In this document: positions 47,167-59,200 of the stretch, piece by piece
How positions within the stretch are numbered: the first letter of the stretch is position 1
Layout of the letters: the number at the start of each line of letters is the position of its first letter
DNA from: Aurifilum marmelostoma
Lineage: Eukaryota; Ascomycota; Sordariomycetes; Diaporthales; Cryphonectriaceae
Assembly: GCA_027559495.1 (NCBI GenBank)
Contig: JAMXSV010000008.1
Span: 2,418,001-2,482,000, forward strand
Direction: 5' to 3'
DNA: 64,000 nucleotides
The notes under the pieces: generated by a model
The model's database searches: none
The model's input: the letters and a program-made list of their open reading frames with translations, nothing else
Told to the model about the DNA's origin: nothing
Position numbers and translations under genes: made by a program

Positions 47167-47904
47167 AACCGTCATTAGGCTTTTCTGATGTGACCCTGAT
47201 TCATGCATTGGCGTAAAAGGGAAAGAAAGAGAAATTAAATGAAGAAAAAGAAAAGGACAGGAAAAAGAAGAAGAAAAAAAAACAATGGAATAGGCAAATA
47301 CAAGCAATAAAAAGATCCACTGCAAATGAGTTGAATCTTGCAATTTTCCCTGACATGCCAATAAGTTTCAGTCATTACTGAAATCATGTCTGTAGTATAG
47401 CCGTTCTGGTAGCGGTAGAGAGACGTATGTAGACTATTGGTTACAAAAGATGCTTGATACTCGCACGACCCGTTAGAGACCACTCTATGGTGGTGTGGTA
47501 GCTGTAGCCATGGCCCGCCTGCTGGGGGGCTGCATTGGTGCCTCAGTGGTTGGTCCAGCGGCTGGAATAACGCTCTGACGCTGTGGCATGGGGGCGCGGC
47601 TACAGCGGCCTATCCCGCACCTCCCCCGCGCCAGCTCAGCCGCGACAGCCTGACATGTGACGCAACACGTCAGTCCGTCCTTCTGCTCGACTTGTTTCTC
47701 ATCATCATCGTCTTCCTCTACATTCCCTCACATTCCCCAACCGAGTCCGACACAAGAGGGCTTTCCCTCATTTCATACTGATTCCTGTGACGGCAATCAT
47801 GTTGTGATAGTTGCTGGCAGCAGGACAGTACGAGCAGCAACAGCAGAGAGACGAGACCTCAAACGAAAGGCTGTCCTGCCGTGGCCTGCTGGACTGTCTC
47901 CAAC

Positions 47905-48978
47905 ATGGATGACGCCTCGTCCGACATACTCAACGCGGTGGACGAGTCCACTCTCCCCGATGGTGATGTGGTACAGAGTCCCGAGAAGGATGACACAAAA
48001 GACCAGAGCAAGAGCAGGTGGCGCGGTCTCTCTGCACTCAAGGCTCAGGCGAGCATGCAGGACAAGCTGTTAGAGAAGTCAGTTGGATCTTTACTCTCTT
48101 CGGCCCCGAAGAGACCGCCTGCGTGCTAACTACCGCCTAATTCACCTCCACCACCACCACAGACTCCTGCATCAGGTGATCCCTGCCGAGGAAATGGCAC
48201 CCGGCGGCCACGTCCAGGACACACCCGTGCCGGCCGACAGCTTCCCTTCGTACGAGAGCACCCGACCCCCCTTTGCCATGGCCACCATGGCCACCAACTT
48301 TACGCGCTTCAACGCCCGCATCGGCGTCGTCTTCAAGTTCCAGTCCCGCGCCATCCGCCTCTTCTCGTGGCGACGGCCCTCGCAGACCCTCTCCTTCCTG
48401 GCCGTCTACACCCTCGTCTGCCTCGACCCCTACCTCCTCACCGTGCTGCCCCTCGCCGCCGCCCTCGTGGGCGTCTTCATCCCCTCCTTCATGGCCCGCC
48501 ACCCCTCGGACGCCCGCGAGCTAGCCTACAGCCCCCGCGGCCCGCCGCGTGCCCCCGCCCGCACCGTCAAGCCCGCCCGGCAGATGAGCAGCCACTTCAT
48601 GCGCAACATGCGCGACCTGCAGAACTGCATGGAGGACTTCAGCCGCGGTCACGACCAGGTGGTGTCGGTGGTCGTCCCCAAGACCAACTTCAGCAACGAG
48701 GCCCTCAGCTCAGGCCTGTTCGTGGCGCTGTTCGGCCTGACGCTGTTCATGACCATCGCCGCGCACCTCCTGCCATGGCGTGCCATTACCCTGGGCGGTG
48801 GCTGGGCGGCGGTCGTGAGTGGGCATCCGGCCGTGGCCAGCATGATGCGGGAAACACAGGCGGCGTACTTTCCAACCATCCAGGGTGGAAGTGGAGGAAC
48901 GAACAACAAGAAGAAGAAGAAGGGCAACAACCCCTCCGAGGACGGCGAGGAAGAGGATGCAGGAGGAGAGGAGAGGGG

Positions 48979-49010
<32 letters not shown>

Positions 49011-49546
49011 CCAAGAAGAACCTCCTAGACTCATGGATCGCCGAGGACATCATCCTCGACTCGGCCCCCGAGACGCGCGAGGTCGAGATCTTTGAGCTGC
49101 AGCACCGGGACGCCTCGAGCGGGGAGTGGGAGCCGTGGGTGTTCAGCCCGTCGCCGTACGACCCGCTCTCCCAAGCACGCATAACGGGGGATCGGCCCCG
49201 AGGCACACGATTCTTCGAGGATGTGCTGGCGCCCGAGGGCTGGGAGTGGAGCGAGAAGAAGTGGGCGCTGGATCTGTGGAGCCGCGAGTGGGTGGAGGAG
49301 AGGATCATCACGGGCGTCGAGGTCGAGACCGAGGGCGAGAGGTGGGTGTATGACATGTTCAACGAGAACGAGGGCGCCTCGGGTGTGAGGGAGCATGTGG
49401 ACGGCGAGGCCGGGACTGTGACGGCGGCTAGGAGGAGTCATCTGAGCTGGGAGGAGGGCGAGGAGGGCGAGGGTCGCAGGGGAGAGTGGAGGAGAAGGAG
49501 GTGGGTGAGGCTGGTGAAGAGAAGGATGGCAAGAGAGACAACCTAG
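47905..49546 (+). CDS. peroxin of the Pex24/Pex28-32 dysferlin-domain group
   Basis: Exon 1 is 47905-48077, the intron 48078-48162 (85 bases, GTCAGT...CACAG), exon 2 48163-49546, giving 518 aa. The N-terminus is acidic/polar. Membrane segments lie at about 140-175 (TLSFLAVYTLVCLDPYLLTV, then LPLAAALVGVFIPSFMA) and about 255-280 (GLFVALFGLTLFMTIAAHLL). A Lys-rich and poly-Gln segment (encoded by CAG repeats, about 48980-49009) separates them from a C-terminal dysferlin-like region: EVEIFELQHR, EWEPWVFSPSPYDP, RGTRFFEDVLAPEGWEWSEK then KWALDLW. Proteins of this group sit in the ER or peroxisome membrane and control peroxisome size and number. The exact paralogue (Pex23, 24, 28-32 naming differs between fungi) cannot be fixed. 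The stop lies about 80 bases from the stop of the convergent OTU gene. Confidence 0.87.
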
Positions 49547-49628
49547 CCATGTTTTTTTCTCTCCCTCTTCATCTAGATTGCCATGAGGAACGATGGACAA
49601 CTTTGTGTGTGTGTGTGTGTGTTCGCAT

Positions 49629-50597
49629 TCATGCCGCTTTCCTTAATGAATTGTAGTGCTCGCCCAAGCCATACCCATGTCGATAATACGCCAGCCATAT
49701 CCTCTTCCTCTCCTCTTCCCCCTTACCGCCACCACCACCGTCTTCCTCCTGCTGCGCCGGCCGTATCACCTCCGTGTCCCGGTCCTGCACGACATGGATC
49801 TCGACCCCGTAGACGCTCGCCAGCGCCAACAGCTCCAGCTGCCCGCCCCACTCGGCCGTGTCCCGCATCTTGGCCACATAGCTCCCCAGGTCCTCCTCCA
49901 GGAACCCGGCGTACTCGTCCCCATGCTGCTCAATGTACCCGGCCGCCCTCCTCCGCACAACCTTGTACCCTGCCTCGTCCTGCTGGTCACCACCACCACC
50001 ACCACCGAGCGGCACCCCGGCCTGCGCGAGCTGGTCCGCCACCGCGGAGAACAGGCAGTGCCCGTCGGGCCTGATCTCGTGCTCCGCGAGCCCGTGCCTC
50101 TTGAACTCGGCCAGCATGTACGTCTTCTCGACCGCGCGGTGGTCCGTCATGCGCGAGGCCTCCTGCTCGGCGGCCAGGGCGGCGGCCTCTTGCTCGGCGG
50201 CGCGGCGGGCCAGGCGCTCCTTTTGGCGGTTGCGTTTCTTGGCCGGGGCGCCGTTGGTGGCTGCTTCTTGTGCGGGGGGCTGTTGGCTCGGTGCAGCACG
50301 GGAGGAGGTCGAGGAGGGGTCTGGTTTCTCGAGGCTCAGCCCGTCCAGCTGGTCTGCAACCGCGTCGTCCTGTTCTGGTTCTTGGTCCTCCTCCTCGCCG
50401 TTCAGCTTGCGCAGCTCCTCGGCCTGCCGCTCCTTCATCTGCCTCTCCATCTCGGCACACTCGTCGTTCACGCCCTTGCGCGTCTTCTTGGTCGCGTTCT
50501 TCTTCTTGCTGGTGATGCGGCCCTGGAGGTCCTTGGCCTCTTTGCGGTGGCGGGCTTGGACCTGCTCGAGGGTTTCGGGGGGTGGTGCGTCTGCCAT
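49629..50597 (-). CDS. OTU2: OTU-domain deubiquitinase (Otu2/OTUD6-like)
   Basis: Single exon, 322 aa. The N-terminal half is a charged helical/coiled-coil region (LEQVQARHRKEAKDLQGRIT, then ARRAAEQEAAALAAEQEASR) typical of the OTUD6/Otu2 group, which acts on ribosomes. The OTU cysteine-protease domain starts at about 165: the catalytic triplet region RPDGHCLFSAVADQL (Asp and Cys, Cys near 178), VRRRAAGYIEQHGDEYAGFL, WGGQLELLALASVYGVEIHV and the catalytic His in YGLGEHYNSLR near the C-terminus. A Gly-rich loop near 195-203 is encoded by a GGT-type repeat. All catalytic residues are present. Convergent with the peroxin gene, with only about 80 bases between stop codons, so the 3' UTRs probably overlap. 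Confidence 0.93.
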   Translation of the reverse strand: MADAPPPETLEQVQARHRKEAKDLQGRITSKKKNATKKTRKGVNDECAEMERQMKERQAEELRKLNGEEEDQEPEQDDAVADQLDGLSLEKPDPSSTSSRAAPSQQPPAQEAATNGAPAKKRNRQKERLARRAAEQEAAALAAEQEASRMTDHRAVEKTYMLAEFKRHGLAEHEIRPDGHCLFSAVADQLAQAGVPLGGGGGGDQQDEAGYKVVRRRAAGYIEQHGDEYAGFLEEDLGSYVAKMRDTAEWGGQLELLALASVYGVEIHVVQDRDTEVIRPAQQEEDGGGGGKGEEERKRIWLAYYRHGYGLGEHYNSLRKAA

Positions 50598-51967
50598 TGT
50601 TTCTTTGTGTGGTTGTTGTGTGTGCTTTCTCTTCTCTCCTTCTTTTGTCTTGGTCTTGGTCTTGAATCGAGGATAGGATGGAATGTGTGCAGAGGCTTGA
50701 ACTCTCTTTTCCTGCTAGAAGACCGAAGTAACAACGGCTAACGGTCTAGGTAGCTGAGGAAAAGGGAACGACAAGGCTGAGTGGAGTTGGCGGAAGATCA
50801 GCCGTTCGTTCGTTCATTTGTCAAAGAAGCCAAACAATTCAGCAAGCTCAAGTAGCTTTGACGAAGTACGGCAGATGAGGGGGGGGGGTAAAGTGAGAGA
50901 CGGACGTCAGCCTAAGCTGGTGTCCCGCAGCAGCTTGATTTCATAGTGGGGCAGAGAGGTCCCTTTTTCCTCTTGTCCTTGCTGCTGTTTTACTGCTGTT
51001 AGGCGGGGTAGATGGTGCGGGACGCGCCGCTGTAGGGGAGAAGGGTGGCACCTGACAGCACCCCTGTTCAAGCCAGTACTGGTCTCTCTACAGGGCTTTG
51101 CAGTGCACTGCTGGGAGACATGAAATGCATGTCTTCCACACCACCACAGATATTCTGAACCAGCTCAAAAGTAACTAACAGATGCAACAACAGTACGTTT
51201 CTCAAGGCACAGGAATACGTCGGCAGTGGACCAGAGTTCATATACAGCCCAACATGGCGCTTTAAATTGTCTGGGGTATACTGGAAACACCTATGCCAAG
51301 TAGTAGTCTCTCTGTCTGCTACCTATATGTTCTCCCCTCTCTTCCATATCGTGCCCCAGGAGCATTTAGAAGAAGAAAGCTCCTGGAATCCTCCCAGGTA
51401 TCTTCCCTTATTCCTTTCCTCCCTCACTTTCACCAACTATCCATGCTGTCCTGGTCACTTGCCCTGGTCCCAGTAGACCAATGGCTCCTTTTTGTTTTTC
51501 GTTTTCCCATCACAGTGCCGTCTCAATGCGGCACACACCAAAATAATGTACCCATAATTAAGGGTATTATGCAGATCAGAAGGTATAATATATCCCAAGA
51601 CAAAGAGAAATGATTGGCCAAAGCATGGAAAACAGACGAGGAAATTCCGACAAAACAGAAAAATGGTGACTGGGGGTATCCCGCGGCAGCTGTGGTTCAA
51701 TGCCATGATTCCACTCTCAACATAAATAATAGGAAGAAGAGGGGAAAAGAAAAAAAAGAATGGAAGAGGACAGGCAGAAAGAGAGGGAACGAAGGAAGAA
51801 GAAGAAAAAAAAAGAAACTTTCCCCCAAAAAATCCCTGTGCCAACCATTTCTCAGCCATCATACAGGCTGGAGTCAGACACAAGCCAAGAGAAGTCAAGA
51901 CATAAGAGAGAAAAGGAAGCAGAGAACGTGGCCTGCCTGAGGGGGTGAAGAGAGGAATAGCACAGCC
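50598..51967. other. intergenic between OTU2 start and NUM1-like 3' end
   Basis: OTU2 upstream region (with a G run at 50879-50888) and 3' flank of the NUM1-like gene; A-rich purine tracts near 51730-51830. No gene seen. Confidence 0.6.
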
Positions 51968-54900
51968 TTAGAAGCCTTCAAAAGGGTTACCTCGTCCGCT
52001 CCCGCTCACGCTTCCCTCCTCGCCCACAGTCCTGTGCCTGCTGTAGCCCCAGTACTCCTCTTTCCACCCGCCCACACCCCCACGGGCAAAACTCTCCCTG
52101 TTGCGGCTCCTGCTTCTCGACCGGCTCTTTTGCCGCCTCCTCTCCTTGGTCCTCCGGCGCGCCCGCATCCTGCTGTCCTCGAGCGACTCGGCATAGTCCA
52201 GCTGGCCGTCGCTCTCGTACCGGCTGTACGCGAGCGGGCTGATAAAGGCCTCCATCCGGACCGTGCCGATCGCCTCAAAGAGGTTGCCGCCGCCCGCCAC
52301 CGAGTCCCGCCACGAGGATGCCTCGCTGTTGCGGCCACTCCATTCACCCGTCATCTCGGCCGACCTGGGCCCGCTGCCGCCGAAATATAGGTCGCTCGAG
52401 CCCGTGTTGGTCGACTGGCTGTTGTTGTTGGGGTTGTGGGCGTACGTTGGGCTCCCTCCGAACCCGCGGAAGGACAGCGGAGGTGGCACGCGCCCACCCG
52501 TATTGCTGCGCTTGCGGCCGTGGAAACCTGTCTGGAGGGGCGGGACCTGGTCCCTGCCGAATCGAGGGATCGCCGGCGGCATGGCCGAGTCTCCAGAATA
52601 GTCGCGCTCGTGCTGTGCCCCGGTCGAGTTGCCGTTGTGGTTGCTGTGGCTGCTGGGCTCGGGGACCGAGGGGTGCGAGTAGCTCGACCGCGACTCGCTG
52701 GCCGGCGCCGACGGCGTAGAGCGATAGGTGCCCGGGGCGAGACTAGGGGGTACATCAGAGATGCTGGGCATGGGCGAGATGGTGCGTTCGCTGAAGGCGC
52801 CTCTCGGTGCCCCCTGAGAGGATATGGTTGAGCTCGCCACGCCAGAGGACCGGGAAGGTGCGTTGTGGCCGAGTATTGGGTTCTGGCTCTTGGCCAGGCG
52901 AATCGAGTCGCGGATACGTGGCCGGCGCACCTTGTTCTGCTCAGGAGACAGCTCAAATTCGGGCGCATGTTTCGGCACCACCGTAGGGATCTCAGGTACA
53001 TCCTGCTGGGAGTGTGCCAAGAACGAGAGTGCTGTCAGCCACAGGTAGTGCCTCTCGGCGTTGACTGCGGTGAACTTAAGGGCCCTCTGTGGCGTGAGGA
53101 TCAGGATAGATCGGTTAAAGACAGCAAGTTGGCCCTTTGGTGCTGGGTTGTCATCTTTGACGTCGAGTACGGACTGAATAGTGACTATATAGAAGCCTTG
53201 TCAGCAAAGTTCATGCTGCACCAACCAAGAGGTGACATTTTGGCAGGGGAACCGAGGAAAACATCACTTACGCTTCCGACCAGACTTGCCCAGCAAGGCA
53301 CTTCCGCTAGAAGGCTGCTTGCTGCTCCACAGGATCGCCCTCTCGTACGGTGCCAGCCAGACCCAGCGCCTGTGCCGGTCGTTGCTGGTGTCGTCCTTGC
53401 CGCTGGTGTCTGCTGACATACCAAACGATTTTCTACGCCGCACATACTTGAACATCCACTCGCCAACCATAGTCTGGGCAATCGCATCCACCACACTATG
53501 TGCGGCCTGGGACCCCCTCGTTGGATCGGAAGCCAGTCGCCTCTGTGGCCTCTGTGGTGCCCGAGTTCTGGTGACGATGACCTCGTCCCTGAGGACGCTC
53601 ATTCCTAGGTGTATCGTAGTCACGCGCGTTCGATGTCACAGAAGGAACTGTGGGCGTCTGGGGCACGGTCGGGGAGAAAGAAGGCGACCTGCTGTTCTTC
53701 CTTCTGTTCCTACCCTGACTGGCGACTGCCGACCTGCTCTTCCGAACACTGTTCGCACGATACTGCGTTGTCCTGGTGCCCTTCCTGTGCCATGGTTCTC
53801 TTCTCGTCGGGCTGCGGTTGTCAGCACTGCGTCCACCTGCGCTGAACACGGGCTGCCGAGAACTGGCTCTCGTAGGGATAGGGAAGGGTGGGTCTGCTGC
53901 ATCCTCCTGGTGGGTGTTGATGCCATTCTGTATCATGGCAGCCTTCCTCATGCCACCAGACTTCATGCTGCTGGCCATGGATGACGCCCGAAGACCGACC
54001 TTCGTAGAGGACTCGCGCTGGGGCATGGCAACTCCCTGGTTACCCGACAGCTTGTAGCGGGTGAAGGCACTTGTGGGTTCAAGTGGTTCCACGGGACTCC
54101 TCGAGCCCGAGAGGGTTCTCGGAACGGTCTCCTCCGGAGAGGTGGGTGCTGAGACCGGTGGCGACCTGCAAGGCTCAGGTGACTTGACAGCACGTGGAGC
54201 CGAAAGGGCCGTTCTGAACTCAGACTCGCTCAGGCCGAAGTCATCCATCTCGTCTCCTGAGCTGGCATCGTTGTGGTCGGTGGCGAACATGTTGCTGATA
54301 CGATGCGATTTCCGTGCAAGAGCCTTCTGCGAATGAGAGGTGGCGCCAGTGGGACTCTTGACCTCCTGGTCCATGGAGTCCCGAGGAGAGGCGGGAGAAT
54401 CGCCGAAGCTCCTCTGGCTGGTGAGCCTCCGGGGATTGCGCGGTGGCACATTTCCCGGCACAGGAGTAAACTGCACCTCCGCGTGACTGGTAGAAGCCTG
54501 TGACTCGGCGGCGGGAGACGTAGGCCTGGAGGTGATCGCAGAGGGGTGAAGATGTGGTGGCAGCTTGTCCAGTCGCTGGTCAATCCGGATTTCTTCGGTC
54601 TGGATGCCGGTAGAAGTCATAGGAACGTCCCAGAGCGAGACCTGGCATGCAAAGTCTCTCGAGAGCTGAGGTAGTCGAGATTGCTTGGGCGAGGTTGGCC
54701 GACTCGTCGGGGGGTGTATAGCAATACTCGGGATCGCAAGAGATGGCGTCGGCGGTGTTGCAGGTCGTGGGAGCGCAGGAGCGTCTGTCTGCGTCCCCGC
54801 GGAGACCATGACAGCTGCTAGTTTCGAGCTCGGCTTCGGCTCTTGCTCTTGAGTCGGAGATTTCGGTGTCTTGGGTGGGCTCAATGGTATATCGGATGTC

Positions 54901-56273
54901 TGTGCGGCGGCAGAAACCATCAGGCTCTGCGGAGCCGGTGGCTGGATGGCCAGAGGCTTCGCGACGCTGGTTCTCTTCCTCCTCTGATTCGCCTCGTTGC
55001 TGCCCTCTTCGCAGTGTCTCTCCCATTTTGCAGCCAAGGCTTGTACCATCGGCTCTTGGGCAGGAGGGCTTGGAATTTTGATGGGAGAGATCTTGGGCGA
55101 TGGTGGGGGGGAGTACTGGATACCCGTGTCTGTGTAGTTTGCCTTGGGGGCTGCTGCAGGCCTCTGCATCTCCTCATCCTCTTGGATCACATCATTTGTC
55201 AGGAGATCATCTATCTGCGATTGCTGGAAGCGGACGCGCGCAACGCTGCCTGGCCTGACCAAGCTGTCGCTGCTGTGGTGGCGGCGGTGGGATCTGGACA
55301 AGACGCTCGCACGGGAGCCACTGCGTACATGCCTGTGGTTTGACATGACGCTGTCTCGTCCATTCGCATCCGTCTGGTAGTCCGAGTCGTCATCGAAGTC
55401 GAGTTCGTCTGCGAGGGAGTGCCCGTTGGCCTTCTGCAGCAGAGAAAATCGCAGGCTCTCCCTGACGTTCACGGAGCGGATGCTGCCAGCATCACTGTCC
55501 CTGGCTCGGTCCTCGGCGTCCTCTTCCGGCACCGCCTGATCGTTCATGGCAGCCGCTTGATATTCTGCCATCTCTTCTAGCACCATCTTGAGTCTCGTCT
55601 CAAGGACGTGGATCTTGCGCTCCGTCTTCCGTCTGTCTTCATCCCACGCATCTTTGTCTTTGGCCCACAAATCGTTTGTCCTTTCTGAGTCGTCTTCCTG
55701 CGCTTTCAGTTTCTTCTGGGCCGCCTCAAGTCTTCTTCTGGTCTCGGCGGCAGCGTCGACGGCCTCATCTCGCTCACGAGCCAGCTCTCCGAGGGCGGAT
55801 GAAGTGCCTCCCTCCAAGAGAGCCAACTGCCGCTTGAGTGACCTGTTCTCCTTGGAAGTGTTGACGAGCGCTGTCTCGAGGTTGTCTCCTTCATCCCGTG
55901 TTGACTGCAGCGTAGCTTCCAGGCCCTCTATCACCTTCAGCTTCTCGTCCTGGTCGCGTTTCAGGGATAAGATTTCGGCCACTAGGTTTGCGTGTAGGGT
56001 AGGCGTGAACCGGCGTGGGTCTAGGATGCTGATCTTCTCATCAGTCGCGAGGTCTCTCACGACCCTGTCGCTCTTATCTGTCTTGTCACTGCCGGGCATT
56101 GGCGGTGGTGACCTGGTTATCTTCCCCGGCGGAGTCACCGAGCGCCTGGATCGTCTCGAGCTCCGAGAAGACGGCCTCGAGCCCCTTGATGGTGGTTTGG
56201 CGTCCATTGGTGTCGTGAGTTTTGCTGACGAGGCGGGCGCGCTCATCTCGTCCTCGGTCTCCCAGGCTGCCAT
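51968..56273 (-). CDS. NUM1: cell-cortex anchor protein, ApsA/Num1-like, with PH domain (carries a +1 frameshift)
   Basis: Exon 1 is 56273-53272, the intron 53271-53185 (87 bases, GTAAGT...TATAG), exon 2 53184-51968. Layout: basic Ser/Arg-rich start; coiled coil at about 90-245 (LVAEILSLKRDQDEKLKVIE, RETRRRLEAAQKKLKA-type heptads); a long disordered Ser/Pro-rich middle; a PH domain at about 931-1060 (IAQTMVGEWMFKYVRRRKSF, RRWVWLAPYERAILWSSKQP, then across the intron GRKLTIQSVLDVKDDNP and FNRSILILTPQRALKF); and a disordered tail. Num1/ApsA binds plasma-membrane phosphoinositide through the PH domain and anchors dynein (and in yeast mitochondria) at the cortex, for nuclear migration. As written the frame closes just before the PH domain; one extra base in the G/C run 53513-53517 explains it, and without it the protein is 1405 aa reading GFRSNEGSQAAHSVVDAIAQ across the site. 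Confidence 0.93.
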
Positions 56274-59200
56274 GACTTTATGTGATGATTCCGTACACAG
56301 ATCCCTCGAGATATAAGTTGTTAGGCTTCTGCAAGAAGAGGTACCATATCAAATAGAGAGAAACAACAAGAAGACCCTCCCTTTTTCCCCTCCTCCTCTT
56401 GCGTCCCTGTCACAAAGGGACTCTTGGGCAGGGACTCGGTGAACGAGATTCTCACCGCGCTGTCGTGGTTGTCCTTGAAGTACTCAACAATTTGCATTCA
56501 ACTTCAGGACGATTCCTCAAGCCACGCTGAAGTCCATGCAAGACCTAATCAGCAACGCGACGGACAATCTCAGATATAGCGTGCACCTCGGGTTAAGGGG
56601 AAGAGGTCGAAGACCACGCGATGGGGTGGTGGCGGGAAGGACGACCCTTTCACAAGAGCCGAAGACCAATGTTTCGTGATCTGCAGTCCCAGCGGAGAAT
56701 TAAGTAAATAAAAAAGAAGAAACTAGGAGACGTTAGCCAAGGTTGCATTCCGTAACATCTGGCACGTTGATGCGTCTGAAGTCTGATATAGCTCAGCATG
56801 ACAAGCTAGTCTGACCCCTTAGGTCCCCTGGCCATAACAAGTGATGCTATGAGAGGGTCCCTGGACGTATAGATATGACAACACGATACACATACGTACC
56901 GTTCTTTCTCTGCTTCTGGTTTTGTGTGGACCCGTGAAATGCGAATTGCCGCAAGCACAACTAACTTGGAAGACGTTGTTCAATACGAGGCATGAAGCGA
57001 TGGCAGAGGCCGGCCCGATGAGCTTGACAGCATTGCTGTCGAGCAAGAGATGATAATAATGCTGGATTGACGCGAAGTCCCAAGGATTGCGAACCCCTTT
57101 CGGTAACGGAGTTGGGGGGCGTTACTGGTAGTGAGTGGAGGAATTAAGAATATAAAAATAAAGTATAGTGGCCTTCGAGATGTAGCCCTTTATATCAACG
57201 TCGGACTCATGCAGGAGCTTGCAAGCCAGTGATCGCACATCTGCCAGTAAAGAATTAGCACGAGGGAGTCAGAGAAGACGCATTTAGGACTGGTCAGGGT
57301 CGAAGAGAGCGGTGGACGCGCCATTCGTGCAAGACTGGCCGCGGATTCCGGCTGATTTCTTCAGGCGACTCAAGGCACAAGTGAGGCCATGGGCATGTTG
57401 GGAAACTCACCAATTTGAGCAGGCTGTTTGTTGAGCCAGCGACGAGCAAGTGAGCAAAAGGTGAGGCCGGATCACATGTGAGACAAGAACAGAAACACAG
57501 CAGGACTGGCCTGTTGCGGCAGACGCAGGGCAAGGTCAGGTCTCAGTCATACGCCGAGTTCACCGCCTCGTCACTGCGTTGGATGGCGGTGACCTGGCTG
57601 ATAGACCTTTGTGTACGTAGTAAAAGGGAAGGAAGAGGTAAGGAAAGAATATGAAGGGAGAGAAGAAAGTAGTAGGTAAGGACAGTGCAGTAGATCTCCC
57701 CGGATATCGTGAGCCGATCGTGACGTGTATCCACAGCGCCGGACACACGGACGGTGATGTTGTACTGTCGCAAAGAAGACCGAAATCTATCGTGGTCTCT
57801 TGTCGTGGTGTCCAACGACAAGGAGATCAAAGAAGAAAAAAAGAACGAAAAATTAAATTGCAGCTAGAGGAAGATGGGCGAAGAGATTGGGTATGGGGTG
57901 GTAGGGGGAAAAGAGGAGAGGAGGGCTCCAAAGTACACACAGACACCTGAACGCCAGGGAGGGACAGAGGACATTGAGAATTGCAAGAGATGTACGCCGT
58001 ACTTCCAAACGTGGCGTGAGCTGTAGAGGCTTCTAGGGTATGAACAAAATAAGATTATCAGAGTGGGTTCGAATAAAGAGATTCAATTATATGACGAACA
58101 GAGGCAGGTTGCAGTGGAGCACATCCAAGCCCAGGGTCACAGGTAGCACTGCTATAATGGAACTATGGTCGCAGCCGGGCAAGGGTTGCACAGGCCTCGA
58201 CGTGGCGAAGGCTCGTCAGTTCATTTCGAACCTGATCGAGCTGACGAGGTCGTCTCGTGCGCTCGTGAGGAACCGTGTGGAGCCCATGGTCTCTCCGCCC
58301 TGTCTGGGAACCACGGCCAAGGCGTCACCATGCGTAGTCCCATTGGCAGCTGACGGTTAGACAAGAAAGGGGAGGGAGGGAGGTTGATCGCCTGCAGAGT
58401 AACATCTTGAGACCTAATAGGGCGAGGAATGGCGAAGGAAGGCGGGTGAAAGAGGGCGGGGGGGTGAGGACAGAGAGCAGGGGCCTCGGAGGGCATGATT
58501 AAGATTCGTCCCTGCATTGGTGCACCTTGGTGCACGTCCAGCAGAAGTACAGATGTACAATGTGGGCGGCACAGACAATGTAACCTGGGCCACAGGGTCT
58601 CTCCCCCTGGCGACCTGTCCTGTGCCTCTGCAGAGTTAGGCACAGATGCCTCGGTCAGGAGTTACAGGAGAGAAACTGAAAGCAGACTGGGCCTGGCTAG
58701 GTGGCGGAAGGAGGGTCGCTGATGAGACGAAGATCAATTCAATTCTGGGAAACGGTGATGGGGCAAAACGACCAAAATTTGGAGAATTGTCAAGCCACGA
58801 AGCCCCTAAGGAAGATATTGCGGTACCTAGCACCGTGGCGCTATGGCTTGTATGGTAATAGCATGGCACAAACTGAAGGTGCTGCCCCTGTTGGTCCGGG
58901 GAAGCTCCTGGCACATTAGGGGGCCCCCGGTGGCCTACCCCGGCTGATCCCGTATGGCAGGTGCTAGTACTATAGTACCTCTCAGTGCTCTCGTACTCCT
59001 AGCCCCTCAGGGACCAACCCGAGTTGAGGGTCGCTCGTGCATGCTTGTCCTTGATGGGATTAGCTCCATGTCTTGGCTTCCTGCTGTTCAATGTTCGCGC
59101 AAATACACATACAATCAAGGGAAATACGGACTATTTCTGAAAATACGCGGGCCTCAATGATATCAAGACCGGTTCGTCTATATATAAAGTTTGTCTATTA

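Larger units (their letters stand above)
43921..47904. other. 4-kb divergent intergenic between POM1-like and peroxin genes
   Basis: Unusually long upstream region shared by two divergent genes. It holds a G13 run directly upstream of the POM1-like start (43946-43958), C-rich runs near 45176-45196, an AC repeat, an ATG/GAT triplet repeat, C14 at 47153-47166 and T/A-rich tracts. Only short, unlike open frames were seen; long leaders or non-coding transcripts are possible but not shown. Confidence 0.55.

Noticed and set aside
49656..50741. 361-codon plus-strand open frame over OTU2
   Set aside because: Leu/Arg/Val-rich shadow; the minus strand has all OTU catalytic residues.
58060..58090. GGTTCGAAT box resembling a tRNA B box
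   Set aside because: No matching A box, acceptor stem or cloverleaf could be drawn around it.
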